DNA of 64,000 bases from NCBI RefSeq assembly GCF_002870965.1, contig NZ_PHSO01000006.1, positions 62,001 through 126,000 on the forward strand, read 5' to 3'. The position numbers and the translations under genes were made by a program. The stretch comes from Tsuneonella flava. GTDB lineage: Bacteria; Pseudomonadota; Alphaproteobacteria; Sphingomonadales; Sphingomonadaceae. Shown piece after piece: positions 28,723 to 38,773 of the stretch (position 1 is the stretch's first letter; each line of letters begins with the position of its first letter). The notes below the pieces were generated by a model that saw only the letters and a list, made by a program, of their open reading frames with translations, made no database searches and had not been told where the DNA came from.

Positions 28723-30126
28723 TCAGCTCAGCGCCACGTTGACGACGTGTTTCTGGGTGTAAGCCGACACGCCTTCGTCGCCGCCCTCGCGGCCGATACC
28801 CGATTGCTTGGCCCCGCCGAACGGCACATCGAACGGCAGATCGAGGTGTTTGTTCACCCACACAGTGCCCGAATCGATCTTCATCGCCACTTCCACCCCG
28901 CGATCGAGATCGGCCGACCAGACAGTGCCGCCCAGCCCGTATTCGCTGTCGTTCGCACGGGCGATCACTTCGTCGATGTCGTCGTATTTCAGCACCGGGA
29001 TCACCGGGCCAAACTGTTCCTCGCGCACCAGACGGGCGCTGTCGGGAATGTCCTTCACCACTGTCGGCGCGATGAAATATCCATCGCGGTCGAGCCGGTC
29101 GCCACCGGCCAGAACAGTGCCGTTTTCGCGCGCGTCTTCAAGGAAGCCGAGCACTTTTTCATACTGCATCCTGTTCTGCACCGGGCCGATCTGCGCGCCC
29201 TGATTGGCGCCATCGTCGACCACGGCATCTTTCGCCAACTGCGCCAGTTCGTCGCACAGTTCGTCATAGATCGAGGCGGGGGCATAGACCCGCTTGATCG
29301 CCAGACAGACCTGCCCCGCGTTGATCATCGCCCCGTTGAACAGCTTGGGCGCGATTTCCTTAGGCGATACGTCGTCGAGCACGATAGCCGCGTCGTTGCC
29401 GCCCAGTTCCAGCGTGATCCGCTTGAGCGCATCCGCGCCAGAGGCATAGACCTTGCGCCCGGTGCCGGTCGATCCGGTGAAGCTGACTTTGGCGATATCG
29501 GGATGCGCGGTCAGCGGACCGCCCAATTCGTTTTCATCGACGATCACGTTCAGCACGCCCGCCGGGAAGATCTTTGCCGCTTCCTCAGCAATGAACAGCG
29601 CGCACATCGGCGTAGTCGGCGCAGGCTTGGCCACTACGGTATTGCCGGTCACCAGCGCGGGGCCGATTTTCTGCGTGACCATCATGAACGGGAAGTTCCA
29701 CGGCGTCACCGCCGCAACTACGCCCAGCGGGGTGCGGTGTTCGAGGATGCGGCTCTTGGCATCTTCCTTGATGATCTGCGGTTCGTGCCGCTGAGAAGCG
29801 TAGAAGCGTAGCTGGTAAATCCCGCCGATCACTTCGCCCATTGCCTGCGCGGCGGGCTTGCCCTGTTCGCGGGTCAGCAGTTGCGCCAGCTCTTCCTTGC
29901 GCGCTTCGAGTGCGTCGGCCAGCTTGCCGACCATTGCGCCGCGCTCTTCGTAAGTCAGCTTCGACCATGCCGGGAAAGCCGCTCTGGCCGCAGCCACCGC
30001 TTCTTCCAACTGGCCTTCGTCAGCCCGTGCGATAGTGGCAAAAACCTTGCCATTGGCAGGGTTGACGACATCGAGCGTGGCCGCCCCCTCTACGAGTTCG
30101 CCGTTGATCAGCATCCGGGTGTTCAT
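28723..30126 (-). CDS. NAD(P)-dependent aldehyde dehydrogenase
   Basis: A 467-residue ALDH-superfamily enzyme oxidising an aldehyde to its acid. ATG 30126 has an AAGGAGAG site seven bases upstream. The catalytic pair is visible: Glu240 in LELGGND and Cys274 in NAGQVCLAIKR. TPWNFPF (142-147) and the cofactor block GNTVVAKPAP and FTGSTGTGRKV are intact, and the C-terminal PFGGAKQSGIGREGG is typical. Substrate is not evident; it resembles the succinate-semialdehyde/betaine-aldehyde branch. It follows the TonB-receptor gene on the same strand after 163 bases, with a hairpin between. Confidence 0.93.
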   Translation of the reverse strand: MNTRMLINGELVEGAATLDVVNPANGKVFATIARADEGQLEEAVAAARAAFPAWSKLTYEERGAMVGKLADALEARKEELAQLLTREQGKPAAQAMGEVIGGIYQLRFYASQRHEPQIIKEDAKSRILEHRTPLGVVAAVTPWNFPFMMVTQKIGPALVTGNTVVAKPAPTTPMCALFIAEEAAKIFPAGVLNVIVDENELGGPLTAHPDIAKVSFTGSTGTGRKVYASGADALKRITLELGGNDAAIVLDDVSPKEIAPKLFNGAMINAGQVCLAIKRVYAPASIYDELCDELAQLAKDAVVDDGANQGAQIGPVQNRMQYEKVLGFLEDARENGTVLAGGDRLDRDGYFIAPTVVKDIPDSARLVREEQFGPVIPVLKYDDIDEVIARANDSEYGLGGTVWSADLDRGVEVAMKIDSGTVWVNKHLDLPFDVPFGGAKQSGIGREGGDEGVSAYTQKHVVNVALS

Positions 30127-30247
30127 TGATTCACTCTCCTTTTGCAACTGAACCTAGGGAGAGCATGGCGAGTCGACAAGCATATCTGCGACCGGCCCCA
30201 CCCCCTTTCAGGACGAGTTGCTATCGGGAGAGCGCATGGCAGCGCCA

Positions 30248-30272
30248 CGGCGGGCACACGATGCGCCCGCCG
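30248..30272 (-). terminator. Hairpin after the TonB-receptor gene
   Basis: Perfect 8-base GC-rich arms (CGGCGGGC at 30248-30255 and GCCCGCCG at 30265-30272) with a 9-base loop, 17 bases after the receptor stop codon. No T-run. Confidence 0.5.
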
Positions 30273-30289
30273 CGGAGGTATGCCGTATG

Positions 30290-32689
30290 TTATCCGCCGA
30301 AGCGCGCCGTCAGCTGGATACCGTAGAAGCGCGGCTCTGCCGGAATGAACGTCGGTATACCGAACGCACCGCCGGTGTTGCCTGCATCGAGCAGGTAATC
30401 CTCGTCGGTCGCGTTGCGGATATATCCGGCGATTTCGTAGCGGTCGTCTGCGAACGAAACCCCGGCCCGCGCATTGAACAGCGTGACCGGCCCTTGCGAG
30501 ATATTGGCCTTGTTCGGCACTTCGAAGAATATCCGGCTGCGATAGGTCACACTGGGTGTCGCGAAGATGCGCGCACCGCCACCAATCGGATAATCGACAG
30601 TGAACCCGCCCGCGGCCTGCCATTCCGGCTGCAGGCGGAAACGGTCGCCGGCAAAGATGCCGTTCGCCGCATCGTCGTCGATCCCGCCGTCGATATAGCC
30701 GACATTGGCAAACACGCTGAGCCACGATGTCGGCTTGACGTTCAGTTCTGCCTCTACCCCGAAGTTACCGGCCGAACCGGCGCTTTCGGTGATCGACGAA
30801 CCGACCGGCAGCCCGGAGGGATCGTTCGGATCGGACACTGTCCGGGTCACCTGAAACCCCTTGTACTTCTGAAGATACGCGCCGAGCGAAGCGAACACCG
30901 CGCGCGATGCGAATTTCAGCCCGCCTTCGTAGTTCCAGACGGTTTCTTCAGGGATCAGCTGATAATTGGGCACTACCTCCGCCCCGGCCTTGCGCGCACC
31001 GAGCGAGACGACCGGCGAACGGCGCCCTTTCGATACAGTGCCGTAGATATTCAGTTCGGGCGTCACCCGGTACAGCGCATTGAAACGCGGCAGCACGGCA
31101 GAGAAACTGCGACGGGCGGTAAACACTTCGCCGCCGGTATCGAGCTGGCCAGGAACCAGCGGCGCGCCGGTCAGCACCGAGTTGGGCACATTGGTGACAT
31201 AGCCCGATTTGCGCTGTTCGATCAGCACGCGCGCCCCGGCGGTCAGCTCCAGCGCGGGCATGGGGATCCACGTGGTATCGGCAAACAACGAATAGCTCTG
31301 ATTTTCGCCCCGGTTTTCGAACACCGAGCTATAGGGGATCGCCTGACGCAAACCCGCGCCGATCATGTCGTACACCGGCACGCTGCCATCGCTGGCGACG
31401 CAGGGTGCGCCCGGCACCGGCCCGGTCGCGCCGAACAGTTCGGACAGACATTGCAGGAAAGTGACTTCCTCTGTCGAGAACGGCACGTTCTGATGCCCCT
31501 TCTCCGTGAAGAAGTTCCAGCCGAACGATGCCCGCCAGTTGGGATCGGCATAGGAGAAACGCCCTTCGTGGCTGAACTGCCACCCCTTGGCGATTTCCGC
31601 GAATTCGAGGAATGGCGCCGGGCCGCCATCGGCATCGAACACTTCCGCGCTGTCGAATTCGCGATAGCCGTTGACTGTCGTGAAAGTGAGATCGTCGGTC
31701 AGTTCGTATTGCGCGGTCAGGTTGGCATCATAGACATCGCGCACCAGCCCGAGCTGGCTGTTGCCCAGCGCCTGCGCCGAATACGGCGAGCCGCCCAGAT
31801 CGGCATCGCCAAACGGATTGGCCGGCCCGGCGGGAGTGGGATATGTGCCTGAAATAAAGGGTGTGCCGCCGTTACGCTGGCGGTCGTATGTGCCCACCAG
31901 ATCGACTGTCAGCCGGTCGTTAGGCCGGAAACGCAGCGATCCGCGCACGCCAAGCTGATCCTGCGAATACAATTCGTCTTTCTGCGACGGAGCAAGGTTC
32001 TGCACATATCCGTCGCGCCCGCGCCATTCGAAGGCGATGCGACCCGCCAGCACATCGGACCCGGCATTGACGAAGCCCGACAGCACGGTGGTGTTGTAAT
32101 TGCCATACTGGCCCGACAGTTCGGCGGAAAAGCCGGGGCGCGGCTTCGCGGACACCAGACTGATCGCGCCCACTGCCGATGCCGTGCCGAACAAGGTTGC
32201 CTGCGGCCCCTTGATAACTTCCACCCGGTCGAGATCGTAGATCGCCTGATACGACCCGCGCGAGCGCGAGATATCGACCCCGTTGTAATACAGCGTGACA
32301 CGCGGCCCCTGCTGCGACGATCCCGAATCCGATGTGATCCCGCGGATCACGATGCCGGGGTTATTGGCGCTCTGTTCCTGAATATTGAGGCCGGGAACGT
32401 AGTTCGACAACTCGTCCAGATCGCTGACGCCGAGCCGTTCGATCTGCTTGCCATCGACAGCAGACAGCGTGATCGGAACATCGGTTTCGCGCTGTTCGAT
32501 CTTCTGCGCGGTCACGATGATCTGGTTATCGGGCTGCGCCGGATCGCCTGCCCCATCCGCGCCAGCATCCGACGCAGCACCCGCTTCCGCTTCGCCGGTT
32601 TCATCGGCAGTGGCGGCACAAGCCGCATGGAAAGGAAGCAGTGACGCCGCGCTCAAAATTGTGGCGCGCGCGATAGTTCGAAACTTCAT
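30290..32689 (-). CDS. TonB-dependent outer-membrane receptor
   Basis: A 799-residue receptor. ATG 32689 opens a signal peptide (about 1-25, ending HAACA). A low-complexity Ala/Gly/Asp linker leads to the TonB box region NQIIVTAQK, then a plug domain (ETDVPITLSAVDGKQIERLG, LDRVEVIKGPQATLFG, the hallmark plug end) and a 22-strand barrel ending YGIQLTARFGG. There is no STN domain, so it is not expected to signal to FecR. It lies 153 bases downstream of the gamma-glutamyltranspeptidase gene, same strand. Ligand unknown; a peptide or peptide-derived compound is inferred from neighbours. Confidence 0.93.
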   Translation of the reverse strand: MKFRTIARATILSAASLLPFHAACAATADETGEAEAGAASDAGADGAGDPAQPDNQIIVTAQKIEQRETDVPITLSAVDGKQIERLGVSDLDELSNYVPGLNIQEQSANNPGIVIRGITSDSGSSQQGPRVTLYYNGVDISRSRGSYQAIYDLDRVEVIKGPQATLFGTASAVGAISLVSAKPRPGFSAELSGQYGNYNTTVLSGFVNAGSDVLAGRIAFEWRGRDGYVQNLAPSQKDELYSQDQLGVRGSLRFRPNDRLTVDLVGTYDRQRNGGTPFISGTYPTPAGPANPFGDADLGGSPYSAQALGNSQLGLVRDVYDANLTAQYELTDDLTFTTVNGYREFDSAEVFDADGGPAPFLEFAEIAKGWQFSHEGRFSYADPNWRASFGWNFFTEKGHQNVPFSTEEVTFLQCLSELFGATGPVPGAPCVASDGSVPVYDMIGAGLRQAIPYSSVFENRGENQSYSLFADTTWIPMPALELTAGARVLIEQRKSGYVTNVPNSVLTGAPLVPGQLDTGGEVFTARRSFSAVLPRFNALYRVTPELNIYGTVSKGRRSPVVSLGARKAGAEVVPNYQLIPEETVWNYEGGLKFASRAVFASLGAYLQKYKGFQVTRTVSDPNDPSGLPVGSSITESAGSAGNFGVEAELNVKPTSWLSVFANVGYIDGGIDDDAANGIFAGDRFRLQPEWQAAGGFTVDYPIGGGARIFATPSVTYRSRIFFEVPNKANISQGPVTLFNARAGVSFADDRYEIAGYIRNATDEDYLLDAGNTGGAFGIPTFIPAEPRFYGIQLTARFGG

Positions 32690-32842
32690 GAAAGAGACCC
32701 CGTTTTGTGTGAACGGGGCCTCCCTGCATCGCAAAAGTGAAACGCTCGCGACGGTAGTGTGTCGGTTATATTAAATTATATCGGATTGCGGCTGTTCTGT
32801 TGCGTACCCGAAGGGCTGAACAGCCGTACCGTCACGCGCGTT

Positions 32843-34645
32843 TCACTCGGTCACACCCACTGCCAGTGCATCGGGGCGGCGGGTGTCCGCTGCGCCGAGG
32901 AACCGGTCGCCTTCGATCATGATCGACTGGGTGCTGCCCATCGTCCGCGAAGGAACCACTTTGTGCCCCTTCTCTTCCAGCAGGCGGGCGATGTCGGGCG
33001 AATATCCGCTTTCCATTTCCATCGGCCGGTCGGCGTCGGACTGATTGATCCGGGGCCGCTGCGCCGCTTCGGCAACGTTCAGCCGGTGATCGATCACGTT
33101 GGACAGCAATTGCACCATCGTAGCGATGATCGTGCCGCCGCCGGGGGTGCCGGTGACCAGCCAGGGCTTGTCCTTATCGAACACGATGATCGGGGTGATG
33201 GTCGATCCCACCCGTTTGCCCGGCACGACCTGCGTGGCCGGATATTCCTTGCCCCGCGCACCCCACGCCAGATTGCCCAGCGAGTTGTTAAGCAGGAAGC
33301 CGGTGCCCGGCGCCACAACATGGGCGCCATACGATGCGCTGAGCGTGTAAGTGTTGCTGACCGCATTGCCGCTGGCATCGGCCACTGAATAATGCGTCGT
33401 ATCCTTGCTTTCGAAAGGATAGGGATTGCCTTCGGGCAGGGTGTTTTCATCCAGCGCGCTGTCGGGCTTGATAAGCGCGGCACGCTGCGCGGCGAATTCC
33501 TTGCTCGCCAGCCCTTTGCTCGGTGTGTTCCAGTCGGGCTTGCCCCCCACCAGTCGGCGGTCGGAGGTAACGATCTTCATCGTTTCCGCCAGCAGGTGCA
33601 GGTTGGCGACACTGCCCCAGCCCATTTCGCCCACCGGATAATGTTCGAGAATGTTCATCGCTTCCGCGACGCTGACGCCTGATGCAGTCGGCGGCATATA
33701 GGCCACCGGATGCCCGCGATAGCTGGACCAGACCGGCGGCGAGACATCGGCGCGATAGGCATCGAGATCGCCCTGATCGATGATACCGCCATTGGCCTTC
33801 ATCGCAGCGACAACCTTTTTGGCCACCCACCCTTTGTAGAACCCGTCGCGCCCGTGATCGCGGATCGCGGTGAGGGTTTTGGCAAGGTCGGGCTGGCGGA
33901 ACAGGTCGCCTGCCTTGTAAGGGGTGCCATCGGGCTTCAGATAAGCGGCGCGCGCGCCGGGATCGCGGGCAAGCGCTTCCGATTGCTGCGCGGTGGCCTC
34001 CGCTTCGGCATCGCTCAGGATCACGCCGTTGGTAGCCAGATCGATTGCCGGCTGCACCAGATCGGCCCACGGCAATTTGCCGAACCGTTCGTGCGCCGCC
34101 CACAGGCCCGCGACAGTGCCCGGCACCGCCACGCCTTTGAACGACCAGCCTTTATCGCGGTCGAACTTGCCATTGGCATCGAGCAACAGATCGGGCGTCA
34201 CTTTGCGCGGCGCCACGCCATAGTAATCGATGGCGGTGGTGGAGGCCGGCTTCCCGTCTGCCGCCGCCATGTGGATCAGCATAAAGCCGCCGCCGCCGAT
34301 ATTGCCCGCGCGGGCCAGCGACACCGCCTCTACCAGCGCGACAGTGACTGCGGCATCCACGGCATTGCCGCCCCGGCGCAGAATCTCTGCCCCGGCGCGG
34401 GTGCCATATGCATTCTGGCTCACCACCATGCCGCCGTGTCCGATCACCGGATGGTGGATCGAATCGTAACCGACGATATCGCCGCCCGTCCGCGAATAGG
34501 CCTGCTCCTGCGTGGGGGCAGCTGCGGGGGCCTGTGCGACGGGCGGCGCCGGCTGTTTGGCCGCCAGAGGCGAACCAAACAGGACCAGAGCGATAGCGGC
34601 GGCGTGTGTTACGCCGCGCAGCGATAGCGTGGTGCGACCAGACAT
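32843..34645 (-). CDS. ggt: Gamma-glutamyltranspeptidase
   Basis: A 600-residue periplasmic Ntn-hydrolase precursor that cleaves and transfers gamma-glutamyl groups from glutathione and similar peptides. A signal peptide (about 1-29, ending PLAAK) precedes the large subunit. Autoprocessing should occur before Thr416 in ESKDTTHYSVADASGNAVS, which becomes the nucleophile of the small subunit. Substrate-binding segments NTYTLSASYGA, NNSLGN and TGTPGGGTII are in place. The ATG has an excellent AAGGAGTAACA leader and lies nine bases after the stop of the STN-type TonB receptor, so the two are probably cotranscribed. Confidence 0.95.
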   Translation of the reverse strand: MSGRTTLSLRGVTHAAAIALVLFGSPLAAKQPAPPVAQAPAAAPTQEQAYSRTGGDIVGYDSIHHPVIGHGGMVVSQNAYGTRAGAEILRRGGNAVDAAVTVALVEAVSLARAGNIGGGGFMLIHMAAADGKPASTTAIDYYGVAPRKVTPDLLLDANGKFDRDKGWSFKGVAVPGTVAGLWAAHERFGKLPWADLVQPAIDLATNGVILSDAEAEATAQQSEALARDPGARAAYLKPDGTPYKAGDLFRQPDLAKTLTAIRDHGRDGFYKGWVAKKVVAAMKANGGIIDQGDLDAYRADVSPPVWSSYRGHPVAYMPPTASGVSVAEAMNILEHYPVGEMGWGSVANLHLLAETMKIVTSDRRLVGGKPDWNTPSKGLASKEFAAQRAALIKPDSALDENTLPEGNPYPFESKDTTHYSVADASGNAVSNTYTLSASYGAHVVAPGTGFLLNNSLGNLAWGARGKEYPATQVVPGKRVGSTITPIIVFDKDKPWLVTGTPGGGTIIATMVQLLSNVIDHRLNVAEAAQRPRINQSDADRPMEMESGYSPDIARLLEEKGHKVVPSRTMGSTQSIMIEGDRFLGAADTRRPDALAVGVTE

Positions 34646-34654
34646 TGTTACTCC

Positions 34655-37600
34655 TTAGAACGCAGTGCGGACATTCACGTAGAGATAGCGCCCGTAAGGA
34701 TTGTAGAGTGACGCCATATAACCATCCGAGCTGAGCGGCGGATTGGTATCGAACAGGTTGCGCGCCCCGATGCGGAACGTGAACGGTTGCATCCCGTCGC
34801 GCTCCACCGATGCCTGGAAGTAGAGGTTGAACGTCATCGAATCGTCCACCACCCAGGGGTTGCCATCGCCATCGATCAGGCCGGTATCGTCCACCGAACC
34901 GGTGTACTGCGTGTAAGCACCGATCTGGAACGCGTCGTAATTCCACGTCACGCTGCCCGATGCCTTCCATTCAGGCTTGCCGTTCTGGCGCAGCAGATCG
35001 CCGCCACCGGAAATATTGATGCCCGAATTGATCTCACCGGCGGCCTGTGCCTCCATCAGTGCCGCGATATCGGGCGACGGTTCGAGGAAGAACTTACGCA
35101 GGTATGCCGCGTTCAGATTGACCGTGAAATCGCCGATGCCGGTGTCGCGCAGGCTCCAGATCAGGCCGAGATCGACCCCCGACGCTTCCTGCGGCAGCAA
35201 GTTGCGATAGGCATCTTTCACGTACAGGATCTGGCCCACCGGATCGAGCCCGGTTCCGGCGAATGCCGCGATATCGTCGGTCGTCGGATCGGCGCGCACG
35301 ACATCGGGGTTGGAACCGCCCTCTGTCCGCAACAGGTAATCCTGGATCAGCGAGTTGCCATCGCCGAACAGGCCGACGATGCCGCTCTGCCGCACGCTCC
35401 AGTAATCGGCGGTCAGCGTGATCCGGCCCAGGCTGGGCGGCAGGAATTCAGGCTGAAGCACGATCCCTGCGCTCCACGACTTCGACTTTTCCGGCCGCAG
35501 ATCGGGGTTGCCCGAACGCTGCGAGATAACCGCCTGCGTCTGGCTGCAATCGGAGAAGTCTGCGATCCGCCCCGCGCGCAGGTCCGCTTCGCAGCGGACA
35601 TAGTCGGTGCGGTTGTTCGAACGGGTCACGATAGTGGCGTTGACCTGTTCGAGGTTCGGCGCCTTGAACCCTTCGGAATACGAACCGCGCAGACGCACGC
35701 CATCGACCACGTCCCACGCACCGGCGATCTTGGGCTTCGCCACCGAACCGGCATCGCTGTAGTGTTCGAAACGCCCGGCGATCTGCAATTCGATCCGCTT
35801 GGCCAGCGGGATTTCCATGTCCGGCGAAATCACCGGGATCGCCAGTTCGGCATAGGCCGAGAACACGTCGCGCTTGCCGAACAGATCGTTCGACGGGCTG
35901 GTGCCGACCACATCGCTGCCATATTCGACGCCGGTCACGGAGTCTGTGAACACAGTCGTCCCATCGACCCGCGGATCGCGATCGTCGCGCTGGGTTTCGC
36001 GGCGGAATTCGCCGCCGATGGCCACGCCCAGCGGGCCGCCGGGCAGCATGAACAGATTGGCGTTCGATGCCTTGATGTCCCACAGCGCCAGCGTCGATTT
36101 GGAGATACGGTCGGCAGTGATCCGCATCGCTTCCATCGCCGCGCGGTTGCTCAGCGTCGTATCCGCCAGGCTGGGATTGGCCAGATTGCCGCCGTTGAAC
36201 GGGTTGTAGGCATCGGGCGTCGCCAGTGCGAGCTGCTTCTGCACCAGCGTCGCGCTGAGAGCGGTGGAGCTGTCGTGCACCCGCGCTTCGCTATACAGCG
36301 CCGCGGATTCGAAGTTGAACCCGCCCAGCTTCCAGCGCAGCCCGCCCAGCAGGCGGAATTCGCTGTTGTCCACTGTCACCAGGTTGGGGCCAACGTCGGA
36401 GAAATCGTAAGTCCGCAGCGTCACCGGCACGCCTTCGGCCGGCACATTGTCGAGGCCGGGCAGACGGTTCGGATTGGGCGAACCATCGGGGAGCGTAGTC
36501 GCGCCGAACGGGTTCCAGTAATTGCTCGCCGGAACGGTGATCGGGATCGAGCTGAGGTTATAGGTCGATGTCTGCCAGCTCTTGGTGCGGGCAAGGTACA
36601 GCCCGCCTTCACCGAATATTTCGACATCGGGCGCGACTTCGTAGTTGCCGGTCAGGAACAGATTGCCGCGATCGGTTTCGGGCATGATCGTCTGGTCGTA
36701 TGCCGCCAGCCGGTCGTGACGCAGGTTGCGATCGTCGCCGGTGGTCGATGCCGAACCGTCGTCGATGCAGATGCCATTGCCCAGATTGCTGAGGCAGCCC
36801 GGATTGGTACCCGGCTGAATATGGAACAGGCCGGAAGACGATGTGATGCGCGTGCCGTTCTGGCGCACGCCCCCGCTCACCCCGACAGCGCCGAAGTTGC
36901 CCCACGGGCTGGTGCTGGCGCGTCCGTCGAGCGAAGTGGCCCCTTCGAAACGAGTGCCCACGAACAGCGGGCGCTTATCCGACGAAGCGGTATATTCCTG
37001 ATCCGATGCGCGCAGCATCGAACGGTGGTTGAAATCGGCCAGCAAAGTGATGTTGCCGCGGTCGCCCAGCCTCGTGCCGAAAATCCCGTTGGCGCTGAAT
37101 TCGTGCATCCCGGTGCCTTCGGCCAGCCCGTATTGCGCGCTGAGACCCAGCCCTTCGTAGTCTTTCTTGAGCACGACGTTGACGACGCCCGCGACGGCAT
37201 CCGAACCGTAAATCGCAGCGGCACCGTCACGCAGCACTTCCATCCGCTGAACGCCCGACACGGGGATCGCGTTGGTGTTGTAGGTGAGCACCGGCACGAG
37301 CTGATCGTTGGCGCGGCTGGTCGGGTGAGTCACCACGCGGCGACCGTCGATCAGCAACAGGGTGTTGCCTTCGCCCAGGTTCCGCAAGTTGACCGAGCCG
37401 ACATCGCCGCGCGCCGCGTTGGAACTGTTGGGCAGGTAGGAGGAGTTGAACGACACATCGCCCAGCTGCGGGATCGAGCGGAACAGTTCGTCGCCCGATA
37501 CCGCGCCGGTCGCGCCGATCTGCTTTTCATCGACCACTGTCACCGGCAGCGCATCGGCCACTTTCGAACCCTGAATCTGCGAACCGACAACAACGATTGC

Positions 37601-38047
37601 CGGAGCTTCTTCTGCAGGTTCTGCCACTGCGGGGGCCGGGGCGGATGCGGGGGCCGCAGCACCGGTCGCGCCCTGCGCCGCCACCGGCTGAACCGAGGTG
37701 GTGTAAGAAGCGGATTTCTGCAACTGCCCGGCGGGCACGATGCGGATCGCGTCGGGGCCGGTGAAGCGATAGGTATAACCGCTGCCCGCAAGCGCCATCT
37801 GCAGCATCTGGCTGGGGGTATAAGTGCCTCTCACGCGCGGAGCGACGCGGCGCTTGATGCCGCCGTCGGTAAACACGAGCTGCATTCCGGTGGTGCGCGA
37901 AATCTGCATCAACGTTGCGCCAAGCGACTGCGCTGGCAGATCGACAGTAAACTGCTGTTCCGCTGCAACCGCATGGCGCACCTGGGCCTGTGCCGGCACT
38001 GCAATCGCCAGTGCTGCGACCGACACCATCAAACCCACATGTTTCAT
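34655..38047 (-). CDS. TonB-dependent receptor with STN signalling domain
   Basis: A 1130-residue outer-membrane transducer. ATG 38047 begins the signal peptide (1-21, ending PAQA) and has an AGGGGG site; the frame stays open upstream without one. Residues 32-107 form an STN (secretin/TonB short N-terminal) domain (FTVDLPAQSLGATLMQISRTTG, YTPSQMLQMALAGSGYTYRF), followed by an Ala/Pro linker, TonB box (PAIVVVGSQ), plug (VQRMEVLRDGAAAIYGSDAVAGVVN) and barrel ending in Phe. The STN domain is the part that signals to FecR-type anti-sigma factors, and such a pair is encoded divergently next door. It heads an apparent operon with ggt. Confidence 0.95.
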   Translation of the reverse strand: MKHVGLMVSVAALAIAVPAQAQVRHAVAAEQQFTVDLPAQSLGATLMQISRTTGMQLVFTDGGIKRRVAPRVRGTYTPSQMLQMALAGSGYTYRFTGPDAIRIVPAGQLQKSASYTTSVQPVAAQGATGAAAPASAPAPAVAEPAEEAPAIVVVGSQIQGSKVADALPVTVVDEKQIGATGAVSGDELFRSIPQLGDVSFNSSYLPNSSNAARGDVGSVNLRNLGEGNTLLLIDGRRVVTHPTSRANDQLVPVLTYNTNAIPVSGVQRMEVLRDGAAAIYGSDAVAGVVNVVLKKDYEGLGLSAQYGLAEGTGMHEFSANGIFGTRLGDRGNITLLADFNHRSMLRASDQEYTASSDKRPLFVGTRFEGATSLDGRASTSPWGNFGAVGVSGGVRQNGTRITSSSGLFHIQPGTNPGCLSNLGNGICIDDGSASTTGDDRNLRHDRLAAYDQTIMPETDRGNLFLTGNYEVAPDVEIFGEGGLYLARTKSWQTSTYNLSSIPITVPASNYWNPFGATTLPDGSPNPNRLPGLDNVPAEGVPVTLRTYDFSDVGPNLVTVDNSEFRLLGGLRWKLGGFNFESAALYSEARVHDSSTALSATLVQKQLALATPDAYNPFNGGNLANPSLADTTLSNRAAMEAMRITADRISKSTLALWDIKASNANLFMLPGGPLGVAIGGEFRRETQRDDRDPRVDGTTVFTDSVTGVEYGSDVVGTSPSNDLFGKRDVFSAYAELAIPVISPDMEIPLAKRIELQIAGRFEHYSDAGSVAKPKIAGAWDVVDGVRLRGSYSEGFKAPNLEQVNATIVTRSNNRTDYVRCEADLRAGRIADFSDCSQTQAVISQRSGNPDLRPEKSKSWSAGIVLQPEFLPPSLGRITLTADYWSVRQSGIVGLFGDGNSLIQDYLLRTEGGSNPDVVRADPTTDDIAAFAGTGLDPVGQILYVKDAYRNLLPQEASGVDLGLIWSLRDTGIGDFTVNLNAAYLRKFFLEPSPDIAALMEAQAAGEINSGINISGGGDLLRQNGKPEWKASGSVTWNYDAFQIGAYTQYTGSVDDTGLIDGDGNPWVVDDSMTFNLYFQASVERDGMQPFTFRIGARNLFDTNPPLSSDGYMASLYNPYGRYLYVNVRTAF

Positions 38048-38242
38048 CGTAAAACCCCCTGAATCTTTCCCTGTTGCGGGCGTGATCCTTTTGCCCTGCA
38101 ATACGGAAGACGCACAAATGGCAAGAATGCGAACCACCAAAACGTAAATTTTGAAATTTTTTTGCAACATGTGCACGGCGGGGTTCGTATTGCGCCGCTT
38201 TTGCGTCATAGCTTAGGAAAGGGGACTAGCGGGCAAACCGGC
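38048..38242. promoter_or_regulatory. Divergent promoter region between receptor and sigma factor genes
   Basis: 195 bases separating the divergent STN receptor and ECF sigma genes. Contains an A/T patch (38142-38167, AAATTTTGAAATTTTTTT core) in GC-rich surroundings. It should hold promoters for both sides, one presumably read by the neighbouring ECF sigma factor. No Fur-box match was convincing. Confidence 0.45.
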
Positions 38243-38773
38243 ATGCAGCGGCAATCGAAAACCATACCCGATCACAGCGATCCGGGCGACGAAGCGGCGA
38301 TTCACCTCGCCGCGCTGCGCCGGTTCGTCTCGCGCCGGGTGGCAGATCGCGATCTGGTGGACGATCTGGTGCAGGAATCCTATGCCCGCCTGCTCGCCCG
38401 CGCTGGCAGCGATCCGGTGCACCAGCCGCAGGCCTATCTGTTCCGCGTGGCCAGCAATCTGCTGGCCGATATCCATCGGCGGGAAACGGCCAGCGGGCCG
38501 ATCCAGCCGATCGATGTGGACGAATTGCCCGTTCGCCCCGAACAGGAAGATGCCACCGGTCTGGCCGATTTGCAGGGCGCGTTCGAAGCGGCGCTGAGCG
38601 AACTGCCGCCGCGCTGCCGCGACGTTTTCATTATGCGCCGGTTCGACGATCTCGATACCGGCACTGTCGCCCAGCGTCTCGGCATCAGTCACCGCATGGT
38701 GCAGAAACATCTGAACCGGGCCGTGACGCACCTCTATGTCCGCCTGCGCGGCCAGCCGGGAGAGGCGCCATGA
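38243..38773 (+). CDS. FecI-type ECF RNA polymerase sigma factor
   Basis: A 176-residue extracytoplasmic-function sigma factor. Region 2 is seen in LVDDLVQESYARLLARAG and PQAYLFRVASNLLADIHRR; region 4 in LSELPPRCRDVFIMRRFDDLDTGTVAQRLGISHRMVQKHLNRAV. ATG 38243 is chosen because it starts just before the conserved part; the frame is open to 38162. Its TGA overlaps the ATG of the FecR-like gene (ATGA). By analogy with FecI it directs transcription of the divergent STN-type receptor operon when that receptor is occupied. Confidence 0.93.
   Translation: MQRQSKTIPDHSDPGDEAAIHLAALRRFVSRRVADRDLVDDLVQESYARLLARAGSDPVHQPQAYLFRVASNLLADIHRRETASGPIQPIDVDELPVRPEQEDATGLADLQGAFEAALSELPPRCRDVFIMRRFDDLDTGTVAQRLGISHRMVQKHLNRAVTHLYVRLRGQPGEAP

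Noticed and set aside
34787..38062. A 1091-residue open frame antisense to the STN-type TonB receptor
   Set aside because: The receptor frame has a signal peptide, STN, plug and barrel; the antisense frame has no recognisable domain and results from scarce stop codons at high GC.
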